This document shows positions 1 to 12,676 of a stretch of 64,000 nt of DNA, one piece after another; the stretch's first letter is position 1; each line of letters opens with the position of its first letter. A program made the position numbers and the translations under genes. This DNA is from Dactylellina haptotyla. Its lineage: Eukaryota; Ascomycota; Orbiliomycetes; Orbiliales; Orbiliaceae. The stretch is taken from NCBI GenBank assembly GCA_031310005.1, contig CM062384.1, forward strand, positions 434,001-498,000, in the 5' to 3' direction. The notes below the pieces were generated by a model that saw only the letters and a list, made by a program, of their open reading frames with translations, ran no database searches and was not told where the DNA came from.

Positions 1-373
1 GCGTTGCTTCCTCTTCTCCTCGGTCCTCTTCCTCCGAAGAGGATGCATCCGAGACCGAAGAAAGAGAGGAAAGCGTCGAAACGCTGAAGAGATGCTTGCT
101 CTTCTTACGGCGGGATGAGGATAGTGGGTTCGAGAAGGTGGACGACTTGAAGAATAGGGATGGCTTTTTGATCTTCTGTTTTAGGGTAAACGAAGACTTA
201 TGCTTCGTCTTCGTCGTCTTTGTCGTCGTCGTCTGCGTCTTCCTCTTATCCCCACTTGGGGTAGGTGATTCTGATATTGAAATATATGTTGCCTCCTTTT
301 GATTAGTGAATAAGTGTAATGTAGAGGAGGTCTTTGGTAGGTGTCCTGATTGTTTGGAAGCTTTGTTCCCCAT
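1..373 (-). CDS. Partial gene, N-terminal end; myristoylation-type start
   Basis: An open frame starts at the ATG at 373-371 and runs uninterrupted off the left edge (124 codons seen). The first residues, MGNKASK, fit the N-myristoylation pattern (Gly2, Ser6, Lys7), so the product is probably attached to a membrane through its N terminus. The rest is low-complexity: a Thr/Lys-rich stretch, then a Ser-rich stretch with an RRKK patch, then an acidic SSSEEEDRGEEEA run at the edge. The base composition and bias fit coding on this strand better than the shorter plus-strand frame at 96-302. I do not recognise the family. Some fungal PPZ-type phosphatases have similar myristoylated Ser/Lys-rich N termini, but nothing catalytic is visible here. 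A hidden intron cannot be excluded. Confidence 0.5.
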   Translation of the reverse strand, partial: MGNKASKQSGHLPKTSSTLHLFTNQKEATYISISESPTPSGDKRKTQTTTTKTTKTKHKSSFTLKQKIKKPSLFFKSSTFSNPLSSSRRKKSKHLFSVSTLSSLSSVSDASSSEEEDRGEEEAT

Positions 374-1741
374 TTTTATTGTTTGAATTATTGGGATATC
401 GTTAGCCAATAATGGGGATGAATGTAAGGAAGAAGGAGATGAAGAGGAGAATGAAGAAGGAAAGAGAGGAAGACAGGAAATATATTCCAGCGGCCGTCCA
501 AATAGTCATGTCGAGCTGCACGAACCATTGCAACGTTGTTCTCGCTGGGGAATTTTTATATCGCAAGTCACATCATAATGAATTGCGTTGTTGCCAGCCA
601 CGACCTGTAATTGCAATTGCAAGCTCGCATACCAGCTGCAATATAACCCCGCCACAGCAACATGAGCTCGAGGAATGCATTCTTTATATCGTCTGAATAT
701 CGCGGCATAGCCATCCGAGCAACGAAATTACTTCTTCGGAGCGTCGTTCGGGCCGCTGACATTCTTTTGCAGCTTGGTCGTACGGGCACCCGCTGAGGCA
801 ACGTTCGTTTGCGTTGTGCACCAAAATCCAACACGGTCGTCGGCTGCAAGAAAAGTCGTCGGGCGCCGCCTGTGCTACGTATACTACGGCTGATAGAGCG
901 TCTCATACATTTGATCCAAGACAGACTTAATTGTATCGATATAGAACAGTAATATACCAGTATACAAAACAGAGAGAGATGAGTTAAGTCAAAACATTAA
1001 CACATAAGGAATTTGTCTGGCAACAAAAAAGTAACGGCAAAAAGCAAAGGAGACGAGGAGTAAAAAGCAAGCCAGCTCTATCTAAAGACAACAACAACGG
1101 CGCGCGGGAAACAAGTAGCTAGCTAATACAGACCCTATAATATCATCCTCTGCATAATTTTTTGATCGATCGCTGAAAACAGTTCCCAATAGTAGCGCGC
1201 GTGAGTATCTGGTAGTACAGGTGTACATGTGAAACAGCAGAAGAGAGAGAGAAAATATATGTGAATACAGCAGGTACAGCCGTATATCCACTATCAGTGT
1301 GTGTGAAAATCCACTAAAAGAGGTGTTTATGCTGCGGTCCAAAGAAAAAAAGAAGTAAACTTTCGACAGAGGGAGTGCCAATATAAGAACAAAAAGGAAC
1401 CGCTTGACATAAAGAGAACACCGAACCATTAATCGTGAGAAAAATCAAAAAAAGTTAGGCGTACTCCCTCATCAGCCCCACCACCCCCACTTCTTCTTCC
1501 CCGCATCCTGTTGCTCTACTACCGGTGGTAGTTCCTTTTGAAAGTTTGGAGTCGTGGGTGTGGGCGTCGGACTCCTAGACCGTGTTCGCGCAGCAGTCAG
1601 GAACGCGAACCCGTCTTTCTCGGGTAGCAAAGAGGAAACTGTAGTTGAAGGGGATATCGCAGTAGAAGAAGCAGAGATTGGTGTCGTAGCGCCGCTGCTA
1701 ACAGCGTACTTGCTCGTTGGAGTGGCGGGGCTCTTTAATTG
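374..1741. other. Intergenic, no supported gene
   Basis: Between the divergent-edge gene and the 3' end of the TBC gene I see only short overlapping frames on both strands with no splice structure or recognisable motif. The part next to 1742 is presumably 3' UTR of the TBC gene, and the part next to 373 is the promoter of the edge gene. Confidence 0.6.
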
Positions 1742-4700
1742 CTAATCGCCAAGCGCTTTACGCAGCTCGTTCCAACGGGTCTTGAGGAGTTCGTGGGTTT
1801 CCGTGATCTATCATATTACTCGTTAGCATACTGATTTCGAATGGATTGGATTGGTATTGAATCTAACTTACCTCAGCGAGACTCATCTTGGTTCCCACGA
1901 GCTCCATCTCCATTTCTCTCATCTGATCCTCGAGCGACTGGTTCTCGGTGTGGATCTCCAGGTTCCTCTTCATAATCCTATCCATCTCATCTTTGAGTTT
2001 CGCCTCAACTTCCTTGGGCTGCTTGTCAACGACGACCTTCAACTCGTCAACCTCGATCTTCAAACCCTCGTTCTCATCTAACAGCTGTGAGTTCTGCATC
2101 TTCTTGTGCACTAGGTCCGTCGCAACAGCGACGTGCTCTTCCGTCAGACTCTCGATCTCCTTGCTCAACTGCTTGACCTTGGAGTTCAACAGCTGATTAT
2201 GGGCCTTGAGAGCTTCCTTCTCGAGCATCTCCTCCATCTCTCGCTTATCCATCTCGACCCAGTCAACAGTATACTTGTGCAACATCTCCGGTGTGACGAC
2301 GATATCGCAGGCATCCTTGACAAGCTCGTTGGCCTTATAGATATCCTTCTCACCGCCATTGCCGAAGAAGCCAGCCTCCATCAAGCTCTTGGGGCTTGGG
2401 TTCTTGTCAATGTAAGCATCGAACAACTTCTCGCGCAAGAACGGCAGCAGGGCCTCGAGCGAGTCGATCTGTCGAAGGGCGGCCTCGTTCTTCTTCATCA
2501 ACGCGATACCGAACTTCAACACGGCACCCTCGATACCTTCTGTGATAGCGAGATCGTACACGCGGAGCACGAGCTGGAGTGGGAACTTGTACGCGAAGAG
2601 GGTGAGGAACCACTGGGTGGCGTACAAGCTCGATTGAGCTTTCCTCCTGTTCAGGTGCACCGATAGCGCCGGGCACAGGTCTTCGAGGAGACGGTCGTAC
2701 TGGTAGAGTCTGAGGTGAAGACCCTTCATGCCGGGTGTGAACATATCGCGGAGGGAGTACGTCCTCATGAGCTCGACGAGCAGACAGAAAGCTTCTTCTT
2801 CGCTCATGTTGAGGAGCAAGGGCGCGCCGAGGAAGGCCATGCCCTGAACGTATCCGACCTCGGGGTCGTAGATGGCGTACGCCTTCATGAGACCCATAAG
2901 CCCTTCCTGGCGGAAGCCCTTGTAGTTTGCGAAGCTGGTGCGCTGGCCCATGTCCTTCTTGATCTCCTTTTCGAGCTGGGAGACGGTCTTGCACTCGACG
3001 GGGGCTGTAGGGGAGGTGTCGCCGGGGATAAGGGATGGCGGGCGATGCATGGGGATTGCGGTCATGTGGGTAGCGGGGAGGCCGTTGAATTCACGGTAGA
3101 CAGCTTCTATCGACTCGGTCTTGGAGCGGGCGATGGATTGCCAGACAGTGCCACGAATGGTAGCGGGGATTCCAGCCTGCACCTTTTCGGTGAGGAGGTG
3201 CGAAGATTTTGCAGCTACGGCATAGTAGTCCTCGACGACAGAAGACCAAAATTCCCAGTCGATTTCCTCTTCCTCGCAGATGGTCTCCTGCTCGCCGGCA
3301 GAAGTCCCAGGGCGGGAGACAATTCGAAGGCCCTCAGGTGTTGTTTCGACGACAGGGGAGCCGATGAAGCTGGCAGCTTCCCCGCTATCCTTGATCTTCT
3401 GGAAGCTGATTCGGAGGGAATTGATGCCCTTGACGGCTTCTTCCTGGAGATTGGCGTCCGCGTGGGAGAGGGAGTCCTTGGCGGTCTCCATTCTCTGCTG
3501 GGTCAGATCCTGGCCGGAAGGTTTTGTTAGGAAGGTTTGGATGATTGGGGCGTTGAGAGTGGGGAGAACAGGTCCATTCTGTGTGGGTGTTGTGACGGAC
3601 GAGGCCGTTGTTGTTGTCGAAGAAGTTGTGTTCCGTCTGCTGGAGAAGAAGCCCGTGGTAGCCGTAGCCCCAGGCGGAGACGTCGTCGAAGGCACCGAGC
3701 TGGTGCTCGATCTGGAGAGCCAGCTGAAGGGCCCCCGCCTGGCAGGTGGTTTTTCGGTGGTGGTTACGGGAGGGACGTCCTTAGCGGGAACAGGGGGCGG
3801 ATTGGAAGAGCTGGAGCTCCAGGGGAGGGAGAACTTGGAAATGGAAGGGGGCGGTGTGGGAGCGGTTTTAGGGGCGCTGGAGCCAGAATTCGAGGATATC
3901 GAGGACCGAGATTTGATAGAGCCCGCGGTGTCTTCGGTCTTGCTGCTCTTGGTCGTGGGGGCTTCGCCAGCGAGATCGATGTCGTCCATGGACACCGTGG
4001 ATATGGCAGCAGCGGACTTGCGCTTCTCGGGAGTCTCCTTGAGAGGAGCTAGAACGGGCGAGGTCTTGGGAGAGACGTCAGAGGAGGCCGACGAGTCCAG
4101 GGCGGTGGCAGACGATCCATCGTCATCGTGCACGGTGGACTTGACGGAAGGGGTAAGTTCACGCTTCATTTGAGCAGGCGAGCCGGGCTCGGACGCAGCA
4201 GGCGAGTGGAACGATTCCTAGCAATCACGCACACCAGAAAAGACGCAGGAACGGATGTTAGAAAGAAGCTTAAAAAGTGTAAGACCTAAACAATGGGAAA
4301 TTGGATCTTGTAGATGTGTAATTAGGGGGTGGGAGCGAGGAGGAGGGGAAGGAGAGAGCTGATGAAGGGCGGTCTTTGGGCGGTCAGCTCAGCTCGTTTG
4401 CGATGCCCGTGCGGTCTGGCGATCAACAGGGCCTGACGGGCAAACCGGCTGAAGACGCCGTCCATTCACCGCGTACAGTGTACTCTCACATGTATGAATG
4501 TGTAGATACAGCCGTGCTGTAGACGCTACATGCGAGGAGATTTGAGAATGGCGGGTGGGCCAATGCAAGGTGCACGGGGTTTGGGGGAACCGAGTGAGGC
4601 TCAGCCGTGTGTGCATCTCTGTGCTCACGCGAGTACGTAGATTGCTTGCATGCAGCAACCCCCGGGAGAGGTATATTATATGTATAAGAGAGAACACTTA

Positions 4701-4851
4701 CGGCGTTTGTCTCGTCGTCGGACGAGGCGTCGTCGCTTTCGTCGTTGCTGCTGTCGTCGTCGACGGTGATGGTCGCGAGCTTGGGCTTGGAGGGCTTTTC
4801 GGAGAGATCGATCTCCTTCATGTCGGCGGCGGGTGCGAGCACGGCAGCCAT
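1742..4851 (-). CDS. GYP5: TBC-domain Rab GTPase-activating protein, Gyp5-like
   Basis: The gene has three exons: 4851-4702, 4217-1872 and 1807-1742, giving 853 residues in one continuous frame. The introns carry GTAAGT donors and TAG acceptors; the first intron is long (484 bases). The N-terminal ~390 residues are acidic, then Ser/Thr/Pro-rich and probably disordered. The TBC domain spans about 395-655 with GIPATIRGTVW, the arginine-finger segment IKKDMGQRTS and the glutamine-finger YVQGM, so it should be catalytically competent. A long coiled coil fills roughly 690-830, and the last exon adds THELLKTRWNELRKALGD. Yeast Gyp5 acts on Ypt1/Sec4-type Rabs in ER-Golgi and polarised secretory traffic; a similar role here is inferred from domain order. 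The third exon is short but its splice keeps frame exactly. Confidence 0.9.
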
Positions 4852-7800
4852 CTTGTTCGTTCGTTCTTCTGCGAGTGTGATTGAGCTTCTTTGCTTTCTT
4901 TCGTCGAGATGAAACCGTCCGAGGCTGCGTCCTTCCTCTTGCTCCTTAAATCCAAATCGTGTTTCGTTTGTCCGCGTCGATTTCAGCTGCAGTCAATGCA
5001 ACTCCTGCGCTTTTCTGTCTGTTGGAAAGACGGTGACGATGTTAGCAACAGCCCCGAGGACCAGCGCTTATCTCTGATCTTGTTATCCTTCGTCTCGATT
5101 GTGGATGCGATAGCAAATGGGGGTGTACGGAGAAGAAGTTGGTTGGAAGAAGCCAGCTATCGCAGAACCGCCCAGCACAAACGCCGGACCCAGAAAAAGA
5201 ACGCAGTGCAGCACGGCGCAGGTTGGTTACTATATCCGCGTCCGCTCGGGAGAGAACAGACGAAAGGAATCATAAAAAAAAAACCTGCTAGCTCTGTTTT
5301 ATTTTCTGTGTCTACGTTATATCGAGCTGCGACGGAGCTAAAGCTGCTAGTTCATTCGCCAGGTTGGGTGTTGGTTGGGAAATGGGCAGAAACGGGAAAT
5401 AAGGAAAGGGTCGTCGCGAGAATGGACACGACGACGCTTTCCTCTGCTTGCTCTGCTATTCTGATACGATAATACTAATATTCCAGAGAGAATGTACATA
5501 TCCTGCTGATATGTCACAGGAGTAACACGAACGAACATGCAACAGACGCACACAACATACCTTCCTCTTTCCTCAGCTGCTAGCCGATTGGTGTTTCTTT
5601 TCTTCCGTCAAGGTGAGAAACACTCCAGAACAAAAAAAAAAGTGAATTGAATTCGAATGTGGTGACTTGAGAATGAAGGGTCGAAAATTCCGAGCTAGCC
5701 GGCCAGTCACAAACTGCTTTTACCAGTCGACTTGAGGTAGTAGTGGTGGTGTAGTGGTGATGCTCCCTACGCATTCAATTCGAATTCCTCTGGGGAAAAC
5801 TAAATTATAAGGGAAGAAAAGAGAGAAGAAGGAAGGGAGTGGGAATAAAAGCAGTCGATCTATTTTTCTTTTGAATCTTTTTTCCCTTTTCCTCATCTGC
5901 TGTGCATATGTGTATGCATGTCACAAATGGGAAAAAAAGGAGAAGACAGCCAATCGCATCCTCCGTCACGATGCTAAGCCAGCCTGCCAGCCCAGGCCTC
6001 TCGAACTGGGGGTGATGGGCGTATGCATGTGGAATACGGCCCTGGCAGATCCAAAATTGACCCAGCGGACGAGAGTGGCCCAATCAACCTGATACTCTCC
6101 ATAGTGCACCACACGACTGGACGAAAGCATCCCCCCTTAGCTCGATAGAACCTTCCCCGTCCAGTCGAGAACTACTGCTACTATTTACAATTACTATTCA
6201 CTCGCGCGATCTCCCCAATTGCTCAATCGATCAATCGATCGGGGCTTGCCAGGGCACTGTTTTAACATATTGTTTCCCTTCTGCCGTGTGTGTGTGTATC
6301 GGCTCAGGGGTACCGCTTGCTGAACCCTTCGTCAATTACCCAGATTAAAAACAAAATACACCTCTTCTCACTTTTATTTTTCCTCTCGACACAGCTCTCC
6401 CAGCTCACGCCTTTGTAGCGTGTGTGGGAAAACAACCCCCAGCCCGAGCCGTGATTGGAGGCTTGAAAGGGGTGTGGAGTTGGCGAGAGGAACTGGGTTG
6501 CTCTCTCGCTTGTGTTTCGTCCTGACGCATCGCCTCTGTTAGTCTTCTTTGGGGAAGTCGCTGCATGCAAACGGCTAGCCGGGCGGGCTGTTTCATCACC
6601 ACCACCGGGTTGACGTGTGCCCTGGCCGTTTTCCTCCTCTCTTTCGCGTTTCGAAGCCGGCACACTCTCTCGCTGGATCTCTTATCCGCCTGTTTTGGTA
6701 GCGGTTGCCCTGATAGACCGGCCTGGATACGCTTACGCTGCTCCAATGCCGTGTCTACGGAGACAGTAATCATTCGTGCTAGTGATGGTATGGTACGCCC
6801 GGCACATGGTCGTCGACGCAAACTGCTAAGAGCGTCCGTCCAAGGTACTTTTGTGATCTTGAATTTCAAACCCACCTGTTTGTCCGCCACCCGCCAAACG
6901 GCTTATGCAAGGAGAAGGGGATTTGCAATTTTAATTCATCTCAACTTGCGACTTGAGAGAAGGGGGGAACGGCATTTCTTCAGGAGCACAGGGCTGGAAA
7001 GAAAAAAAGGGAAGCGATCGAAGCTTGGTCCATTTTGTGCCGTTATCAAGGTTTTTTTCTGTCCGTCTGTAGACGCTGGGAATGCAAAAATACTTGGTCG
7101 CCGCCCCTTATGCCCATCCCGATCTCCTATGGATGGATGATGCTATTAGTAGCAGATATCTAGGATCTGACGCTCAACTCATCAACAAGGGGTCGCGTGC
7201 GTTGATATTTTAGGGACTTGATTGACGTGTTTGAACGACAGGCCTCGATCGATCGATTTTTACTTATATTGCTATTATTATTTATATATCCCGAAGTGAG
7301 AAAACAACGCCGAATAGGAATAGTTGGCCACAATCTTTCCCGGGGAAGGGATCCGTGTCTCTCTTCCCTCTTCCTGTTGCAAGAATAACTAGTACTATAG
7401 TTGGAATGTGTGGAATGAAAAGACAGGAAGAAAGCACGTGAGCTTGCTGATATTAGTATGTTGGACTCGAGCTGAGGCTTATTAATAGCACAGCATAACT
7501 GACAGACTGAAGCTAGGAGGCTTATGATGTCAGTAGCACGAGGAGCCCGCCCCGTTCGTTCAATTGATGCTGCTAGCGTACGTCTATCGATACCTATCGG
7601 TGGATGCCTATGCTAATCCAATTTAAATATTGCCAGCATGATTCCATTGAACTAAATGGCTACAAATACAAGCTTTAGCCATTATCCGAAGCTTAGACAA
7701 ACCAAGATGTGACTACTGTAGCTCAAGGCGTAGCAATAAGTGACGCCAGGGCGTTCTGCTATCAGAATCCTAAGCTCATAAATGTAACCTGAAGCTTTAT

Positions 7801-8001
7801 AGCATCGTGTCTCTTCTTTTCTGGTGGCGTAGAAGCTAAGCTTGATCTTGCAAGCGAGACAACGCAAAATGTTCCAAGCTAAGTGCAACACAAAGCTAAA
7901 GAGCCTCAGAGTCCACAGACGTAGTACCAGTCTCGTAACGTAGTACAACATGTTAACAGGATTCAGAATTGACGGAAGATACCGGTGCGCTATTCTATCT
8001 A
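4852..8001. other. Long intergenic region, no supported gene
   Basis: This 3.1 kb stretch separates the TBC gene start from the ankyrin gene 3' end. It holds the promoter and 5' UTR of the TBC gene, CT/GA-rich tracts and an A-run near 5274. Overlapping frames at 6405-6890 (minus) and 6565-7140 (plus) are mutually exclusive, rich in Arg/Cys/Ser and have no homology I recognise. From about 7200 the sequence becomes AT-rich. Confidence 0.5.
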
Positions 8002-11000
8002 CTACGACTCCAGACGCCCAAACCGCTTCAAAGCCCTCTTCACATGTGGCAGTTTTTCTGCCACGATAACGCCTTGACCCGGAGCTCCTTCTGACCCGGG
8101 GCGCTCCCATCTCTGATGAAATGCATCAGCACCAGAATTATCCTCGACGAACGGATCCGCCCCCATATCTATCAAACAGTCCACCAACAGATAGTTCTCC
8201 TCGTTGCGAAGACAAGCTATTACTGCCATATGTAACGGCGTACTCCCGTCGTCATTTCTCTCATTGATCAGCTCCGGGGCCGCATCAAATAGCAGCTGGC
8301 AGCATACAACAGTTTCCTCGATATCCCTCTCAGGTTCAGCACTAGAACCTACAAGGTGTAGAGGGTAGCTACCGCAATGATTAACTTCCCGTGCGGATGC
8401 TTTTAGTTCTAGCAGTCTCCGCACTACTCTTACAGATCCAAAACTAGCTGCCTCTGCTAGTACTGGATAGAAGCCTACTTTGCTCTTGATGTTCACATCA
8501 ATGCCACGGGTGTTAACAAAATAATCGATGATGCTGGGTTTATCGTACCGAGCTGCTAGAAATAGAGGGCTCGTTGCGAGTTCGATTGGTTCATATGTAG
8601 CCCCGTTATCTACGAGGGTCGCTACGCAGTCTGTTGACCCCGATATTGCTGCGAATTGTAACAATGTCATAACATTTATCTTTCCTACGGCGTCAAATTT
8701 GCATCGAACAGTTTCTGCCCGAGCGAGAGTATCTGGCGAAAAAGGTGGCCTGGGAGTAAAATCGCCGTTTTGGCCAAGCTCGTCGAAGGCCAGGGTATCA
8801 GGACTCGCGCCAGCATCGATAAGAGGTTTGATCCTTCCAGCATCTCCTGAATATATTACCTCTCGGAGGAGGTTTTCGAGCTCGTCTTTAGATCGCAAAG
8901 CCTCCGTTTTAGGCTGATCAGTTATCGACAGGTTGGGTAAATTCTCCAGCAGCTTTTGTTTGTAAGCATCTATCTCGGCGTCACGCTCTCTTAGTATAGT
9001 ACCTATGGTTCCCAGACGAAGTTGTCGCAACATGTATCTGAAAAATTTCCTACTCTTCTCATTCCCTGGAGGATAGGTATCCCAATCTACTTCGAGAGAG
9101 TCATCCGTATAAGTTTCATCTGTGTATATCGAAAGATCTTCGATTAACGGAAATTGAGTATCCGACTGATAGCCCCTGAGCTCGTTCAGTGAGAGCCGGG
9201 CCGCACCGGTTTCTAAGCTTGTCTGCTGAAATAGCCTTGTAATCCTCCTCTCGATAACTGACTCTAGCTCTTGTTCTTGGAGATCGTATTGAAGGGCGAG
9301 TTCTGGGCCTGGTGATATCGCCTTTGCAGTATCTTTTAGGTCTTGCAGGATCATGCGAAACGGTGAAAGATATGCTCTTCCGAAAATTTTGATAATATTA
9401 CTCTGCGCCTTTTCTAACTCTGACACCGCGTCTGAATACTTTTGCAGCGCTAGAAGCGAGGGAGTAACTGACGTAGCGGTTTCGCTGGTAAGGCTTGTGG
9501 GGTCATTTGTAGCGCTGGAGCAGGAGTTAGGAAATAATACTTCAGTGACGATGTCGTTCCGATAGTTGGAGTCTGATTTGAGCAAACTAGAGATGACAGG
9601 TTCATTCAGGGAGAATACTGCCGCCGATAATGGTGTACCATATCTCGGGTTGATAGCATCTACTCCTAAAGACTTGGGACTTGGAAAAGCTTTTAATATG
9701 TTTTCTGCAATTTGATTGGAGATCTGTAAATGGCTATTCCAGTTACTCTCTTGAGTAAGAGCGATCGCGTGAACCGCGGTGACACCAGACTTTTCGCTAA
9801 TGCGCGGTTCCAACCGGATTGCGGACTCCAGATGTTTCTTAACGAGGTACTTTATAGATTGTAGTGAATCGTAGGTTTATTCTTGAAGCAAGTGGCCCAA
9901 CAGTGTTAGATACTCGTCGTTTGCCGACCATTGATAACAGGAGTTTATATCAGTCGTAGAGTGGTGAGCGAGAAGGAGATCCGCAAGGTCAAAATAATTA
10001 TTCTTCACGGCAATTGCAAAGGGAGATGGCGAAGCTAATTTTGTGGGCTCAAGGTCTCCGTCAACAGCGATGAGTTGGCCTGCAATCGCTATACCAGGCG
10101 GAGACCACCGGGGTCTAGAAGCTGATAATACCAAAAAATCCCAAACTTGTTCTGGCTTTGGTAATATGCCCGAACGAAGGAGAAGTTCGAAGATTTCTGG
10201 ATTGTTTGTGAGAATTGCAGCTTCAAGGGGCTTCCCACTCTTTAAACTATGAAGTTCGTATCTGAAATCCAGCAAAATTTCCACAATGTCAAAATTTCCG
10301 AGGATTATTTCATTGTATAAGGCTGACTCGAAAGCTAGTTCGTCCGGCAAGTTTTCAGGCTGTCGTCTGCTGCGTGTGTGGAGACATTTCATGGTCCGAG
10401 TTAGTAGATCTCTATGATTCGGGCCGCAACGAATAATTCGACTTTGTAGACTGAGCGGATCGAATCCTTTTGTATGGCGCATATCATGAGCAGCTTGAAG
10501 CATTTCATACTCATTATATATATGTGGGTTGTACTCTATATTTTGTGCCTTTCTCTTGTCGACATGTTCAAGCAGTACTTCTAGAATATCGGGAAGGGTT
10601 AGCCCGCACGCGAGCTCGATAGCGGACGCACTACGAGCACTCTTTGGGTCTAAACTGCTAAAGTTTTCGGCGTGTGCTGGATTTTCATCGGCAAAGGTCA
10701 AAAGGACATTAACGGCTTCAAGATTCTGAAGAAGCACAGCTCTTCCTAGTGGAGTTAAACGAATATTGAAATATCCTTCCCAGTCCGCGAGTCTGTCTTT
10801 GTGACGCGGAGGCGGCACGGAAGATATTTTCTCAGGATCAGCACCCTTCTGGAGAAGTTTTTGCGTGATTTGAATCATTTCTGTCTTTGAAAAACTTGAG
10901 ATCCAGTGCAACGGACTTTCATCCCCCCCCCTCGACCCGTTGGCGTTGGCGCCATTGATCAAAAGAAATTCTGCGCATTCATAATTGCCTGACCGACATG

Positions 11001-11883
11001 CACAGACAAGTGGTGATTCTGATAACGACAGATTGGGTACGTCGATACTGCATATATATTTATCAAGAAGATGTTTTAATGCCTCTAGATTTCCGAGTGT
11101 TGCCGCCATATGAAGCAAACCATGGCCTTTCCGGTTCACATAGATTTCGTCAAAAGCTAATTTAGGCTGCAGGTGAGGAGGAAATTCGATGGCAAGAGAT
11201 AGCGCGGATGAACCATCCGGTTGGATACGTAGACTCTCCTTGTATTTTTCACCAAGCTCATGCTTTATTTCATTATCAAGTTCTTCGATATTGTTGAGAT
11301 CATATGGACGGCGTAGTCTACTAGGGAAATAGTGTGGCATTCCGACACCTCCACCTTCCATTCGAAATACGGCAAAAGCTTGAACGATGATACTACGCGT
11401 TTGTTGTCTCTCCATTTCGGTTGGCAGCTGAGATATCAACTTATTGGCATCTTCAATGCACATAAGATGACCACGAGCGATACTATGATATAGATCATTG
11501 ATCTGATCGTGTATCGAAACTGGTGATTGTATTCCAAACGTAGCATATAGACGACTTGACCACGCTTTCGCATTGGACACATACACACAAACGTCGCCCT
11601 CATCATCGCCTGTAGAAACCATTTGAAGCCACCGGCATGCTTCCGCCGGGTTAAAACAGGATCCGAATCCCGTTAAGTATGCCTGAAAGAGGAAATAAGC
11701 TGCGATAATTGGCGGCAAGTCTGCATCTTTGAGAGTGAGTTGATTGGACTTTGTTGCAATAGCTTCCAGTTCATCTACAATATCAACTTGCTGTGCCCAG
11801 CTGAGAGTTCTTTTCAGCTTTAGCGGGTCGAATATGAACCCCTCAACAAAGGGTCTTTTTAGGTAAGGCTTATATCCGGGCAT
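8002..11883 (-). pseudogene. Ankyrin-repeat gene interrupted by one in-frame stop
   Basis: Two open frames, 11883-9877 (668 aa) and 9876-8002 (about 624 aa), lie in the same frame and are separated only by a TAA at 9879-9877. Coding character continues straight through it (HLLQE, stop, TYDSLQSIKYL), giving a 1292-residue product if the stop were ignored. Around residues 60-110 there is a Sel1-like helix pair (AAYFLFQAYLTGFGS, AEACRWLQ). Ankyrin repeats follow on both sides of the stop, e.g. GHGLLHMAATLGNLEALKHL and GSTPLHMAVIACL. In related fungal proteins this Sel1-type segment commonly sits between an N-terminal protein kinase domain and C-terminal ankyrin repeats; no kinase is seen here. 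The frame stays coding upstream of the ATG (VYGQFGDDYDPQHN), which suggests a lost 5' portion. I judge it a recently decaying gene; read-through or a base-call error are alternatives. Confidence 0.75.
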
Positions 11884-12179
11884 GTTATGTTGTGGATCAT
11901 AGTCGTCTCCAAACTGGCCGTAAACAGTAGTGGCTTTATTAAGAGGTGCCTTTGTGGCGCCAACTAGGCTAATCTACATCGGGGCTAGCGTACATGGTGG
12001 TGGAAATACAGGCAAACTACAATCAGAATGTTTATACCTAATTTTTTGAGCTTTCTTTGAATATCTGCATAGGATTGCTCCTCGATAGCTTAGGAACTTG
12101 ATAGGTGCTCCAGAACATTATATCGCCATATAGTTAATTTGGGTGTTCGTTAATAAATTATCTAATAATGAGGTTTATT

Positions 12180-12676
12180 TCTCCACCTTCAATACTTTTG
12201 TCAATATATTTGCGTCTATTAAGGCCGAACGCCCTCGATATGGGTCGTATGTGGTGAAGAAACCGTATTTCAAACTCCCAACTACCATGTAGTGGAAAAT
12301 CTGCGCTAGGAAACACTTGGCATCTTTGTTAAATCAAGTATACTATAGAATCAAATATAAGGATCCCAATTATAAATTTTTTAATTTTAGTTTATTGTTC
12401 ATTTGGCTAGAGGAGATGGAGTGGCTATTTAGTTTATAGGTTCATAGTATTTTAAAATTCATCGACAGTTTGCTGATCAAACTTCTCCCCGTTTTCTGAT
12501 TCAAGGCTGATTACAACGTGTCGCTGGTGTTCCTCATTTCTGTGCTTCAGGTCGGCTAATTCCTTTTGTAAATTGCCATATAGTATCTCCATGACTCCCA
12601 GGCTTGCAGCGAGTTCTTTCAACGTCTGGTGGTGTCGTAAACTAGATCTGGGTATGCGTTGCAATGTTCTCTGCAA
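12180..12676 (-). pseudogene. Relic of a fungal repeat-family gene
   Basis: A 74-residue frame at 12676-12452 (coiled-coil-like, with ELAASLGVMEILYGNLQKEL) is preceded by an acceptor-like TTTGTTTTGCAG. About 80 bases further on, the same strand encodes a fragment around 12320-12230 containing AQIFHYMVVGSLKYGFFTTY. That pattern resembles the part of fungal-restricted kinase-like or HET-neighbour proteins where a 'YG(F/L)(L/F)TT' motif occurs. The pieces are separated by AT-rich sequence with stops. I read this as a degraded gene, possibly related to the missing 5' part of the neighbouring ankyrin gene. The family assignment is from memory and weak. Confidence 0.35.

Noticed and set aside
6405-7140. 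Overlapping 161- and 191-codon frames upstream of the TBC gene
   Set aside because: They occupy the same DNA on opposite strands, are Arg/Ser/Cys-rich and show no motif or splice site; probably chance in GC-balanced promoter DNA.
9825-9890. An intron removing the ankyrin stop codon (GTTGGG to AAAG, 52 bases)
   Set aside because: The length breaks frame and the donor is poor; coding similarity continues through the supposed intron.
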